From: Novosphingobium album (ex Liu et al. 2023)
GTDB taxonomy: Bacteria > Pseudomonadota > Alphaproteobacteria > Sphingomonadales > Sphingomonadaceae
Length of the DNA: 64,000 nucleotides
NCBI RefSeq assembly: GCF_029076845.1
Contig: NZ_JARESE010000062.1
Coordinates: 124,001 to 188,000 of the forward strand
Reading direction: 5' to 3'
Part shown: positions 45,240-53,566 of the stretch, one piece after another
Layout of the letters: every line of letters starts with the position of its first letter
Numbering within the stretch: the first letter of the stretch is position 1
Position numbers and translations under genes: made by a program
The notes under the pieces: model-generated
Told to the model about the DNA's origin: nothing
Databases searched by the model: none
Seen by the model: only the letters and a program-made list of their open reading frames with translations

Positions 45240-45332
45240 GCAGCCTTGCGCGCGAGCGACCTAGGATCGCAGGCGAAACGAAAGACGCGATCGCGCAAGG
45301 ACCGGCGGCAGGTGCACACGGCACGTCCAACA

Positions 45333-46172
45333 ATGGCAGGCATGGGGCGGAACCTGGCGGTTTCGCTGGCCTCGATCGCGCCAGGGCCGCTGCTGCGGCG
45401 GACCCTGCGCGATCCGCTGGTGCCGTTCCTGCTGGCCGGCTTCCTGCTGTTCGGCGGCTACTTCGCGCTGGAGGCCGGGCGCCGCGAGCCGATCCGCTTC
45501 ACGCCCGAGGCCGAGGCCGCGATGGTCGAGGAGTTCGAGACGCTGACCGGGCGCAAGGCCAATGCGGCCGACCGGGCGCGGATGAAGGACGAATACCTGA
45601 CGCGCGAGCTGCTGTTCCGCGACGCGCTGGACCGCAATCTCCACCTCACTTCACCCGAAGCGCGCGAAATGCTGATCGAGAAGGAACGGTACCTGATCGC
45701 CGGCGCACCGCCCGAGCCGAGCGATGAGGACCTGGTCAATTTCTATGCCGAGAACATCAAGCGCTATTGGGGCGAGCCCAGGACCAGCTTTTCGCAAGTG
45801 TTCCGCAGCCAGAAGCCGGACGATGCCGGCGCCCTGCTTGCCGCGCTCAACGCCGGCCGGGCCATTCCCTCGGACGATTTCTGGCTGGGCCATTCCTTTC
45901 CGGGTTACGGCGACAGCATGGTGCGCGGCATTTTCGGGCAAGGCTTCGTCGATGCGCTGAAATCGGCGCCACCGGGCCGCTGGATCGGCCCGATCGCGTC
46001 CTCGCGCGGCTGGCATTTCGTGCGCGCCGCCAGCCGCGAGCCGGCCGCGCTGATGCCCTATCCCGCCGTTCGCGATCAGGTCCGGCAGGACTTCATGATC
46101 GCCCATACCCGCACCGCGATCGACGCCGCCGTCGCGCGGCTCAAGGAGAAGTACGATGTCGTGGAAGACTAG
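45333..46172 (+). CDS. Membrane-anchored PpiC/parvulin-like peptidyl-prolyl isomerase
   Basis: A 279-residue periplasmic foldase. A membrane helix near residues 28-46 (VPFLLAGFLLFGGYFALEAG) anchors the N-terminus; the middle is a helical SurA/PrsA-like region (LTRELLFRDALDRNL), and the C-terminal half has parvulin features (WIGPIASSRGWHFVRAASR). It may help fold exported proteins of the neighbouring amine/guanidino system. The ATG at 45333 lacks a strong ribosome site; a GTG at 45312 or an ATG at 45342 are alternatives. It overlaps hupE by 17 bp. Confidence 0.75.
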   Translation: MAGMGRNLAVSLASIAPGPLLRRTLRDPLVPFLLAGFLLFGGYFALEAGRREPIRFTPEAEAAMVEEFETLTGRKANAADRARMKDEYLTRELLFRDALDRNLHLTSPEAREMLIEKERYLIAGAPPEPSDEDLVNFYAENIKRYWGEPRTSFSQVFRSQKPDDAGALLAALNAGRAIPSDDFWLGHSFPGYGDSMVRGIFGQGFVDALKSAPPGRWIGPIASSRGWHFVRAASREPAALMPYPAVRDQVRQDFMIAHTRTAIDAAVARLKEKYDVVED

Positions 46173-47154
46173 GCTCCTCGCCCTGATGCTGGCGCTGATC
46201 GCGCTGGCCCCACAAAGCGCGCTGGCCGACATTTTCCTCTCGGCCGATTTCGCGCTGACGCGCGGCGAGGGCGAAAACGAATACCAGTTCACCGCCGCCG
46301 TGCCTGAAAATGTCGCGACATCGGCGCCGGTGGCCTGGCCCGACGGCTGCCGCCAGACCGCCATGACCCGGCAAAGCGCGGCGGGGCGCGCGCAATTCGG
46401 CTTCACGTTCGCCTGCGACCACCCGTTCCGCGCCGACGATGTGATTCGCACGCCCTGGAAAGTGGATGGCGGCCGCTTTGTCAGCACCTTGCCGGGTGTC
46501 GAGGTCGATCGCAGCCTGAGTTCGGACGGCAGCGGCATTACCGTTCCCGTCGGCGAGGCCACGGCGACGGCGCGTCCGCTGGCCGAGCTTGCCGGCGAAT
46601 TCCTCCGCCAGGGCGTCTGGCACATCCTGATGGGCTGGGATCACCTGGCCTTCGTGCTCTGCCTTGCCTTGCTGGCGCGGGGCCGCCAGCTCGTCTGGCT
46701 GGTGAGCTGCTTTACCATCGGCCACTCGATCTCGCTCGGCCTGGCCTTCTTCGAAGTGGTTCGCGCGCCGGTGCCGCCGGTCGAAGCGGCGATCGCGCTG
46801 TCGATCGTGTTCATGGCGCGCGAAGCGCTGCGCGGGGCGAAAGGCGCGGCGCTCTTCGCCTTCCGCCGGCAAGTCGGCGTGGTCTCGCTGTTCGGCCTGC
46901 TCCACGGGCTGGGCTTCGCCACGGCGCTGGGCGAACTGGGCGTGCACGAGGGCGAGAAGCTGGCGAGCCTCGCGTTCTTCAACATCGGCGTGGAGATCGG
47001 CCAGCTGGTCTTCGTCAGCGCGGTCATGGCGGCACTGGCGGGTCTGCGCGCGCTCTCGCTGGCGGTCCCGGCGCGGGCCGCCGCGCTCTATGCGGTGGGC
47101 GCGCTCGGCAGCTTCTGGATGATCGAGCGTGTCGCCGCGTTCGCCACGGTCTGA
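46156..47154 (+). CDS. HupE/UreJ-family membrane protein
   Basis: A 332-residue protein with a signal peptide (ALIALAPQSALA), a periplasmic domain of about 120 residues with two Cys (DGCRQ and FACDH), and then 6-7 membrane helices carrying GWDHLAFVLCL, CFTIGHSISL, LLHGLGFA and FNIGVEIGQL. HupE/UreJ proteins are held to move nickel or cobalt across membranes. No hydrogenase or urease gene is in the window. Metal supply to the neighbouring ureohydrolases is an attractive guess. Its last 67 bp overlap the tail of qhpE on the other strand. Confidence 0.8.
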   Translation: MSWKTRLLALMLALIALAPQSALADIFLSADFALTRGEGENEYQFTAAVPENVATSAPVAWPDGCRQTAMTRQSAAGRAQFGFTFACDHPFRADDVIRTPWKVDGGRFVSTLPGVEVDRSLSSDGSGITVPVGEATATARPLAELAGEFLRQGVWHILMGWDHLAFVLCLALLARGRQLVWLVSCFTIGHSISLGLAFFEVVRAPVPPVEAAIALSIVFMAREALRGAKGAALFAFRRQVGVVSLFGLLHGLGFATALGELGVHEGEKLASLAFFNIGVEIGQLVFVSAVMAALAGLRALSLAVPARAAALYAVGALGSFWMIERVAAFATV

Positions 47155-47918
47155 TCGCCTGACATCGCAACCGCGCCGGCCGGCCCCGCCGCGAGCAAGG
47201 CGCGAAGGGCCACAAGCCGTTCACGCCCTTGCGGCAGGTCCGGCCGGTCGGCCAGCGCGGCGGCGGCAAACCCGGTCAGATTGGCGACCGCGAAGCTGAC
47301 TCCGTACAGATTGCGCCGCTGCGGCACGCCGGGAATCGGCCGGGGGTGGCCCGAGGCGAGGAACCCGGCCTCACCCCCGCGCTCGCCCCTGCGCTCGCCT
47401 TCGCCCTCGCCCTCGCCCTCGCCTGTCGCCACACGATAGCTTTCGCGCGGGCAATCCCAGTCCAGCCCGACGCCGATCGCTTGCGGCAGCGCGCCGGGAA
47501 AGCACGGTGTGCCATCGACATCGCGCGCGGCAACCAGCACCACGCCCGCCTGCACCGCCCTGGCCGCGGCCGCCGCGAAGACCGGCCCATGCGCCGCGTG
47601 CGTGGTACCCAGGCTGAGATTGACCAGATCCACGCCCGCCGCGACGCACCAGTCGATGGCGGCGACCAGCGCGCGCGGCGAAGCGCGCAACGCCTCGTCG
47701 AACACGCGCACCGTGACGCAGCGCGCCTGCGGCGCCCATTGCTGGATCGCGGCGGTGACGGCGGTACCATGGCCCAGCCGGTCGGGCGTGGCGCCTTCCA
47801 GAAGCGTCCCGTCACGCGCGACGCCGATGCCCGGATCGAGCTGGCCGGCCAGGATATGCGGATGATCGGGCTGCACGCCGCTGTCGACCACCGCGATCCG
47901 CACGGGCCGCTCAGGCAT
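47088..47918 (-). CDS. qhpE: QhpE, subtilisin-like maturation protease of amine dehydrogenase
   Basis: A 276-residue S8-family serine protease. The catalytic Asp is in IAVVDSGV near residue 12, His in RLGHGTAVT near residue 55, and Ser in YGVSFAV; the usual GTS is GVS here. No signal peptide, consistent with QhpE, which cleaves the leader of the gamma subunit inside the cell after crosslinking. An in-frame Gly/Glu/Arg-rich insertion (encoded by the hexamer repeat at 47401) lies before the Ser region. The ATG at 47918 overlaps the qhpF stop; a TTG at 47924 is an alternative. It is the last gene of the qhp cluster. Confidence 0.86.
   Translation of the reverse strand: MPERPVRIAVVDSGVQPDHPHILAGQLDPGIGVARDGTLLEGATPDRLGHGTAVTAAIQQWAPQARCVTVRVFDEALRASPRALVAAIDWCVAAGVDLVNLSLGTTHAAHGPVFAAAAARAVQAGVVLVAARDVDGTPCFPGALPQAIGVGLDWDCPRESYRVATGEGEGEGEGERRGERGGEAGFLASGHPRPIPGVPQRRNLYGVSFAVANLTGFAAAALADRPDLPQGRERLVALRALLAAGPAGAVAMSGDQTVANAATRSIIQKLPSAPTA
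47401..47424. repeat. Hexanucleotide repeat (TCGCCC)n inside qhpE
   Basis: Four adjacent units of TCGCCC/T, with more imperfect copies to about 47382. They encode a Gly-Glu-rich stretch in the protease. As a 6-bp unit, changes in copy number keep the frame. Confidence 0.65.
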
Positions 47919-49638
47919 CGGCAAGCACCGCGCCGCGCGTCATGCGCACGCGGCCGGCCTCGACCGTCAGCACGCTGTCGGCAATCCGGGCCAGCGCGGG
48001 CTTGTGGGTGATGATCACCAGCGTCGCGTCGGGCAACGCCTCGCGCAGGCGCCCGGCGACCAGTTGCTCGGTCTCGGCATCGAGCGCCGATGTCGGCTCG
48101 TCGAGAATGAGCACGCCGGGCCGCCGCAGGATCGCGCGGGCCAGCACGATCCGCTGGCGCTCGCCCGCCGAGAGCGCAAGGCCGCGCTCGCCCGCGAGGG
48201 TGTCATACCCTTCGGGCAAGCGCGCGACGAAGCGGTCGAGCCCGGCGGCGCGCGCGGCCGCCTCGATCTCGGCCCGGCTCGCCTCGGGCATGGCGAAGGC
48301 GATGTTGGCCGCGATCGTATCGTGGAACAGGTGCGGCGCCTGATCGACCAGGATCACCTCGCGGCGCAGGTCGTCGAGCCGCAGATCGCGCAAGTCCTGC
48401 CCGTCGATCAGTATGCGCCCCGCGACCGGATCGAAATAGCGCACCATCAGATCGGCCATGGTCGATTTGCCCGCCCCGCTCTCGCCCAGCACCGCGCAGA
48501 TCGACCCGCCGGCAATCGTGAAATCGGCATCGGCCAGCACCGGCTCGCGATCATAGCGCATCGACACGCCTTCGAACCGGATGGTCCCGCCGGCCGGCGC
48601 GAAACGCGCCGCGTCGGCGCGCTCGACCACTTCGGGCGCGGTATCGAACAGGGCGAAGATCCGGCCAAGCGACACCCGCGCCGAGGCCAGGCCCGCGGTC
48701 AGGCCCATCAGCGTCTGCACCGGCGAAAGCAAGCGCATGTGGTACGTCATGAAAGCCACCAGCGTGCCGATCGACAAGCGCCCGTCGATGATCAGCGCGC
48801 CGCCGTAAAGGATCACGGCCGACGTCGCGGCGGTCATCAGCGTTCCGGGCAATCCGCCCGCGAGATAGGATGCGGTCTGCATCCGCAGCATGGCGGCGAC
48901 GAACGCGTCGTTGCTGCGCCGGAAGCGCGCCACCTCGTGCTCGCCCGCGCGCAGCGAGGCGACCACGCGCATCCCCATGATCGTATCGACCAGCAGGCTG
49001 CCCAGGTCCGCGCCGCGCTGGCGCATCGTCGCGGTCAGCGCGGTCAGCCGGCGCTGGCACCAGGCGAAGGCAAGCAGGCTGGCCGGCACCAGGACGATGC
49101 TGACAAGGAACAGCCGCCAGTCGAGCCACAGCATCATCGCCACGCAGCCGACGAAGAACAGCAGGTTGCTGACCACCGAGAGCATTGTGTCGGCGGCGAT
49201 GCGCTGCACGTCGCTGACATCGCTGTTGATCCGCGAGACCAGATCGCCCAGCCGGAAGCTGCCGTAGAAGCGCGGCGAAAGCGTCTGGAGATGGCGCAGC
49301 AGCGCAGCGCGGATATCGAACAGCATCGCCGCCGAAAGCGCGACGTAGCGATAGCTTGCCAGGATATTCACGGCGAAGCCGGCCAGCGTGATCACCACCA
49401 TGATCGCGGCGATGCGCACCAGCTCGCCCATGTCGCGGCGCAGCAGGGCATCGTCGATCAGCAGCTTCGACAGGTAAGGCTGGGCCAGGCCCAGCGCGGT
49501 GGAAAGCGCGCTGATCAGCAGCACCATGACCAGCCCGCGCCAGTAGGGCCGGATATAAGGCGCAAGGCGGCGATAGCTGCGCCAGCTCGCCACCGCCTCG
49601 GGCGCCGGAACCGGCGGGATCGTGGCCGGCGCGTTCAT
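47911..49638 (-). CDS. qhpF: QhpF, ABC transporter exporting the gamma subunit
   Basis: A 575-residue half-size ABC exporter (peptide exporter type). An N-terminal domain with six helices is followed by an ATPase with Walker A GESGAGKST, signature LSAGERQR and Walker B LILDEPTSALD. In the known amine dehydrogenase system, QhpF moves the crosslinked gamma subunit to the periplasm. The ATG at 49638 overlaps the qhpG stop by 4 bp and gives MNAPATIPPVP; an open frame extends upstream but shadows qhpG. A preceding peptidase C39 domain is absent, as expected since QhpE does the cleavage. Confidence 0.88.
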   Translation of the reverse strand: MNAPATIPPVPAPEAVASWRSYRRLAPYIRPYWRGLVMVLLISALSTALGLAQPYLSKLLIDDALLRRDMGELVRIAAIMVVITLAGFAVNILASYRYVALSAAMLFDIRAALLRHLQTLSPRFYGSFRLGDLVSRINSDVSDVQRIAADTMLSVVSNLLFFVGCVAMMLWLDWRLFLVSIVLVPASLLAFAWCQRRLTALTATMRQRGADLGSLLVDTIMGMRVVASLRAGEHEVARFRRSNDAFVAAMLRMQTASYLAGGLPGTLMTAATSAVILYGGALIIDGRLSIGTLVAFMTYHMRLLSPVQTLMGLTAGLASARVSLGRIFALFDTAPEVVERADAARFAPAGGTIRFEGVSMRYDREPVLADADFTIAGGSICAVLGESGAGKSTMADLMVRYFDPVAGRILIDGQDLRDLRLDDLRREVILVDQAPHLFHDTIAANIAFAMPEASRAEIEAAARAAGLDRFVARLPEGYDTLAGERGLALSAGERQRIVLARAILRRPGVLILDEPTSALDAETEQLVAGRLREALPDATLVIITHKPALARIADSVLTVEAGRVRMTRGAVLADA

Positions 49639-50633
49639 GCCGCCAGCGCCCTGGGTTCGAGACGGAAGCCGCGCAGGACGAAGCGGGGCTCGGGCTCGCG
49701 GGCCAGATAGGCCGTGCACAAGGCATGGCCCCGCGCCAGCGCGGCCGATTGCGCGCGCCACCATTCGCCTTGCCCGCCGGTCTCATAGAAGCGCGCGCAA
49801 AGCTGGAGATGGCGCCGCATCGCCGCCACCAGCATCGCCTGGTAATGCGCCAGCAAAGCCGCGCGGTCCGCGCCGCCCGCCGCCGCGTCGATCACCGCCG
49901 AGGCGAGCACCGCCTCGCGCACGGCCTGCGCGGTGCCATCGCCGCAGATCGGATCGAAGCCCAGCGCCGCCGTGCCGCACGCCAGCCAGCCAGCACCCGC
50001 CAGCGGCAAGTGCAGGCGCGGCGCGGTCACGAACGGGGCCGAGCGCGCCGCACGCAAGTCGATCGCCGGGCCGACCAGCCGGCTTTGCCCGACCAGTTCC
50101 TCCAGCGGCGCGCCGAAGCCCAACAGCCAGCCCTGCCCCTCGGCGCCGGGGGCAAGGAACAGCCAGCCCGCCGGCAGCGCCTCGATCCGGCATTCGCCGC
50201 GCGCGGCGGGATCGCGCAGGGCCACTTGCGCGGCGACGGCATGGCGATCGCCGAACACGCGCAGCTCGCCCTCGGGCATGGGCGGCGCGGTGAAGATGGT
50301 GAAATCGCGGTTTTCGCCCGCATCGGCGCCGGGGCAATCGCTCGCCAGCGCCTCGTGCAAGTCCCGGTCGGATACCAGGATCGCGTCGTGCGGCACGGTG
50401 ACGGGCTCCTGCCCGCCCCACGCGACCACCCGGCGCGTGACGCGCGGGCGATCGGCGAAGAGATCCGACCGGCCGAAGACATCGCGCACCAGCGCGAGCG
50501 CCGCCGCGCTCAGCATGACCGAGGGCACTTGCGGCCGGGGTGCGGGTTCATGCGCCACGCGATGTCCAGCGGCGCCCAGCAGGTGCGCGCAGGCCGCCGC
50601 CGCGACCCCGCCCCCCCGGACGCCAACGATCAT
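49635..50633 (-). CDS. qhpG: QhpG, FAD-dependent monooxygenase for CTQ formation
   Basis: A 332-residue flavoprotein of the tryptophan-halogenase/monooxygenase type. The FAD motif is GVRGGGVAAAA at the N-terminus and GFDPICGDGTAQAV near residue 235 is the second flavin motif. QhpG adds oxygen to the target Trp of the crosslinked gamma subunit, the first step of making the cysteine tryptophylquinone cofactor. The protein seems shorter than QhpG proteins I recall, so a terminal segment may be reduced. It sits between qhpB (28 bp) and qhpF (4-bp overlap). Confidence 0.82.
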   Translation of the reverse strand: MIVGVRGGGVAAAACAHLLGAAGHRVAHEPAPRPQVPSVMLSAAALALVRDVFGRSDLFADRPRVTRRVVAWGGQEPVTVPHDAILVSDRDLHEALASDCPGADAGENRDFTIFTAPPMPEGELRVFGDRHAVAAQVALRDPAARGECRIEALPAGWLFLAPGAEGQGWLLGFGAPLEELVGQSRLVGPAIDLRAARSAPFVTAPRLHLPLAGAGWLACGTAALGFDPICGDGTAQAVREAVLASAVIDAAAGGADRAALLAHYQAMLVAAMRRHLQLCARFYETGGQGEWWRAQSAALARGHALCTAYLAREPEPRFVLRGFRLEPRALAA

Positions 50634-50661
50634 CGGCGCGCCCGCCCGGCCCCGGCCCGGA

Positions 50662-51753
50662 TCATGGCACCACGACCATGCCGGCTCCGGTGGTGTCCTG
50701 GCCCAGATCCCAGGTCTTTTCGCGCTTCAGCGTCCTGGCGTCATAGACTTCGATGTCATAGCTCGCGCCATAGATGTACAGCTTGGCGCCATCGCCCGAG
50801 AGGCCGAAGCGGAAGCGTGAGCGGCACGGGAACTCCGCCTTGTCGAGCACCGCGTTGGTGGCAAGGTCGAAGCGCCAGAACTCGCAGCGCTTGTTGCCAT
50901 ATTTGCCGGTGGTGACGACGGTATAGGCCTCCTTGCCGTCAGGCGTGACTTGCAGGCCGGCCATGGTCTCGGGCGCCGGGCCGATCGGGGTGAAATCGAA
51001 CCGGCGATCGTTCAGGTTGAAGCGCGCCACCCCGAAGACCTTGTTGTGCACGTAAGGATCGGTCGCGTTGAACAGCGAGACGTACTGGCCGGCCACCTGA
51101 ATGGTATCGAGCGCGCCGCCGAAGCCGACGTTCTCCAGCCCGGTGCCTTCGGGCCTGGCCAGGTCGATCCGGTCCACCGTCTTGAGATCGGCGATGTTCA
51201 CCACCAGGATCTTCTTGCCGAAGACGTAAAGCGTCTTCCCGTCGTTCGAGACTTTGTAGGCCGCGCGCCGGCCGCCGCCGCGTTCGTCTTCCTTGGGGAC
51301 ATCGGCGGTGCGCACGATCTTGCGGGCCTTGAGATCGACCACGGCATATTGCGGCTTGCCGACCGTATAGCGATCCAGCCCCTTCTCGATCCGCGTGACC
51401 ACGGTGTAGAAAAAGCGCCCGGTAGGGTCCGCCGTGCCGCCGTAGAAGCGATACCTGGTCGCCCCGTCGTTCAGGCTGAAATGGTTCGTCACCTTGCGAG
51501 TGGCGGTGTCGATCACCTCGATCCCGCTGGTGGTGATCGTGGTCACATAGATGCGCTTGCCATCCTCGGACAGCTCGATCCTGGTGGGAAGCCCGGTTTC
51601 CAGCTTCAGCCGTTCGGTGACGGCGCCCTTGGCCTCATCGAACACCAGGATCGAATCCGGGTACGATCCCATGAACAGCGTGGCCGCCGTGGCCGGCATG
51701 GCGAGGGGGAAGGCCAGCGCGACGCCGGCCAGCGCGATGTGGCGCAAGATCAT
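50662..51753 (-). CDS. qhpB: QhpB, quinohemoprotein amine dehydrogenase beta subunit
   Basis: A 363-residue periplasmic seven-bladed beta-propeller. The signal peptide MILRHIALAGVALAFPLAMPATA is cleaved near residue 23, and blade repeats such as LFMGSYPDSILVFDEAKG and IYVTTITTSGIEVIDTATRKV follow. The beta subunit forms the substrate pocket with the gamma subunit. The ATG at 51753 lies 8 bp after the qhpC stop. A longer open frame upstream shadows qhpC. Confidence 0.9.
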   Translation of the reverse strand: MILRHIALAGVALAFPLAMPATAATLFMGSYPDSILVFDEAKGAVTERLKLETGLPTRIELSEDGKRIYVTTITTSGIEVIDTATRKVTNHFSLNDGATRYRFYGGTADPTGRFFYTVVTRIEKGLDRYTVGKPQYAVVDLKARKIVRTADVPKEDERGGGRRAAYKVSNDGKTLYVFGKKILVVNIADLKTVDRIDLARPEGTGLENVGFGGALDTIQVAGQYVSLFNATDPYVHNKVFGVARFNLNDRRFDFTPIGPAPETMAGLQVTPDGKEAYTVVTTGKYGNKRCEFWRFDLATNAVLDKAEFPCRSRFRFGLSGDGAKLYIYGASYDIEVYDARTLKREKTWDLGQDTTGAGMVVVP

Positions 51754-51761
51754 CGCGCGCC

Positions 51762-52088
51762 TCACGGGAACACCAGATCGAGATTGCGCCAGTCCTTGGT
51801 GGCGGAGGCGCAATTGCTCGCCCAGTCGGGCGAATAGTTGACGTGATCGGGCACCTGCACTGGCCAGAAGCAGGTGACGTAGCAATCGTAGATGTCGCGC
51901 TCCACCGGCTGGCACAGCCCGGCGGTACCACCCGAGGCATCGACTTCCCATCCCGGCGAGAACGAGAGCGTGCATCCCATCGGCACGTGCGGGCGCGGTT
52001 GCTGCAGGGCGACCACGTCCTCGTCCAGCGAGGCGACAAGATCGTCGATGCGCCGCGCCTTTTGGTTGATCGGCTTGAGGTGCTTCAT
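51762..52088 (-). CDS. qhpC: QhpC, amine dehydrogenase gamma subunit (CTQ precursor peptide)
   Basis: A 108-residue peptide that carries the cofactor. Aligning by spacing with the Paracoccus enzyme gives thioether pairs C39-E48, C59-D65 and C73-D81 (spacings of 9, 6 and 8, all matching) and the CTQ pair C69-W75 in DCYVTCFWP. The first roughly 30 residues (MKHLKPINQKARRIDD...) are the leader cut by QhpE; they are rich in charge and not a Sec signal. C93 is an extra cysteine. The ATG at 52088 overlaps the qhpD stop by 4 bp, tying modification enzyme and substrate. Confidence 0.95.
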   Translation of the reverse strand: MKHLKPINQKARRIDDLVASLDEDVVALQQPRPHVPMGCTLSFSPGWEVDASGGTAGLCQPVERDIYDCYVTCFWPVQVPDHVNYSPDWASNCASATKDWRNLDLVFP

Positions 52089-53566
52089 CACAGCCCCTTT
52101 CGTTCGGCAAAGCGTTCGAGAAACGACGGATTGCGGGCGGCCAGCTCGCCATAGATGTGCAGGCAGCGATCGGTCCATTCGCGGATCCAGTCGCAGTAAT
52201 GCAGGTTGGCATGGCCGGTATCGCCATAGCGGACGAAAGCCTCGTGATGGCAGCCGCCGGCGCAAAGCGGGCGGGCCCAGCAGGTCTGGCAATCGTACTT
52301 GGCTTCGACATGGCCGCGATCGAGGAAATCCTTCTGCGCGGTCCGGTCTATGCCGCTGGAAACATGGCCCATGGTATGGGTGTCGGCATCGGTGAAGCGG
52401 TGGCAGGGTGAAAGATCACCCGAGGGGCTGACACCCATCAGCCCCAGCGCGGCGCCGCAGGGATGCGACTTGTTGACGCCCTGGATCAGTTCGCCGATCG
52501 TCTCGCTGACATTGCTGAAGCCGTGCATCAGGCCGCGCAGGGCATGGTCCAGCCATTCGTCGGCCAGTGCGTGGAAGCCGGCGAGCACCTGATCCATGCC
52601 CATGCCGTCGATCGCATAGTCCCGTTCGCCCGATTGGGTGACGGGGGCGAAGCCCACTTCGTGGAAGCCCAGATCGTCCTTCAGGTGGCGATAGATCCCC
52701 ACCACGTCGGTGACGCCTTCGGTCAGGGTCACGCGCGCGGTGACGGCGCGCGTCCTGTGGCTGGCGATCAGCGCGCGCAGCCGGGGCTCGATCACCGCGT
52801 AGCTGCCCTTGCCGCTGCGATAGACGCGGTGCCGGTCCTGAATTTCGGCCGGGCCGTCGATGCTGACGGTCACGCCGATGGCATTGTCCGACAGGAAGGC
52901 GATGATCGGGTCGGTCAGCAGCGTGGCATTGGTCGTCAGGCTGTAAGTGATCGCCTTGCCCAGCACGGCGGCCTGCCCGTTGGCATAATCGACCACGTCG
53001 CGCAGCAGCGGGAAGTTCATCAGCGTCTCGCCGCCGAAGAAGGTGATGTGCACCGCGTTGCGCGGCCCGGACTCGGCGAGCAGGAGATCGACCGAGGCAC
53101 GCGCGGTCTCCTTCGTCATGTACTTGGGCTTGCCTTGCGGCGTGGCGATCTTGTCCGCGCCGAATTCGTAGCAATACGTGCAGGCCAGGTTGCACTGGTT
53201 GGTGACGTTCAGCACCAGTGCCTGCAGCGGGAAATTTGCCGGCGGGGTTTCCGGGGCGGGTGCCGGCAAGGCGCGGCCATTCTCGATCACCCGGACCTGG
53301 CGCAGCTCATGGATCAGTTCCTCCGCCTCGGCGGAGGACTGGCCGCGCGCGGCCAGGACCGCGACCATCTCGGCGTGCGACAGGCTGGTCCCCTCGATCC
53401 GGTCAAGCAGCGCGCGCACCGCCGGATCGATCTCGAACACCGCGCCCGCGCCGACCAGATAGAGGTAAGGCCGGCCCGCCGCTTCGAAGGCATGGTATTC
53501 GCCCTGGCGGAAATCGCCCGTGCCGGCGGCGTCGCCGCGCAGCACGCTCGTCTGGACAAGGTTCAT
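52088..53566 (-). CDS. qhpD: QhpD, radical SAM thioether-crosslinking enzyme
   Basis: A 492-residue radical SAM/SPASM protein. The [4Fe-4S] motif is C125-x3-C129-x2-C132 (CNLACTYC), and auxiliary cluster cysteines lie in SPCHRF and CQTCWARPLCAGGC near the end. The first 110 residues form a RiPP-recognition-like region. It makes the Cys-Asp/Glu thioether bonds in QhpC before export. It is overlapped by 4 bp with qhpA upstream and qhpC downstream. Confidence 0.95.
   Translation of the reverse strand: MNLVQTSVLRGDAAGTGDFRQGEYHAFEAAGRPYLYLVGAGAVFEIDPAVRALLDRIEGTSLSHAEMVAVLAARGQSSAEAEELIHELRQVRVIENGRALPAPAPETPPANFPLQALVLNVTNQCNLACTYCYEFGADKIATPQGKPKYMTKETARASVDLLLAESGPRNAVHITFFGGETLMNFPLLRDVVDYANGQAAVLGKAITYSLTTNATLLTDPIIAFLSDNAIGVTVSIDGPAEIQDRHRVYRSGKGSYAVIEPRLRALIASHRTRAVTARVTLTEGVTDVVGIYRHLKDDLGFHEVGFAPVTQSGERDYAIDGMGMDQVLAGFHALADEWLDHALRGLMHGFSNVSETIGELIQGVNKSHPCGAALGLMGVSPSGDLSPCHRFTDADTHTMGHVSSGIDRTAQKDFLDRGHVEAKYDCQTCWARPLCAGGCHHEAFVRYGDTGHANLHYCDWIREWTDRCLHIYGELAARNPSFLERFAERKGL

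Noticed and set aside
46156..47154. Hydrogenase or urease operon indicated by HupE/UreJ
   Set aside because: No hydrogenase or urease subunit or accessory gene is present within the window.
47382..47424. CRISPR-like short repeats
   Set aside because: Units are 6 bp with no spacers and lie inside a coding gene; this is a simple sequence repeat.
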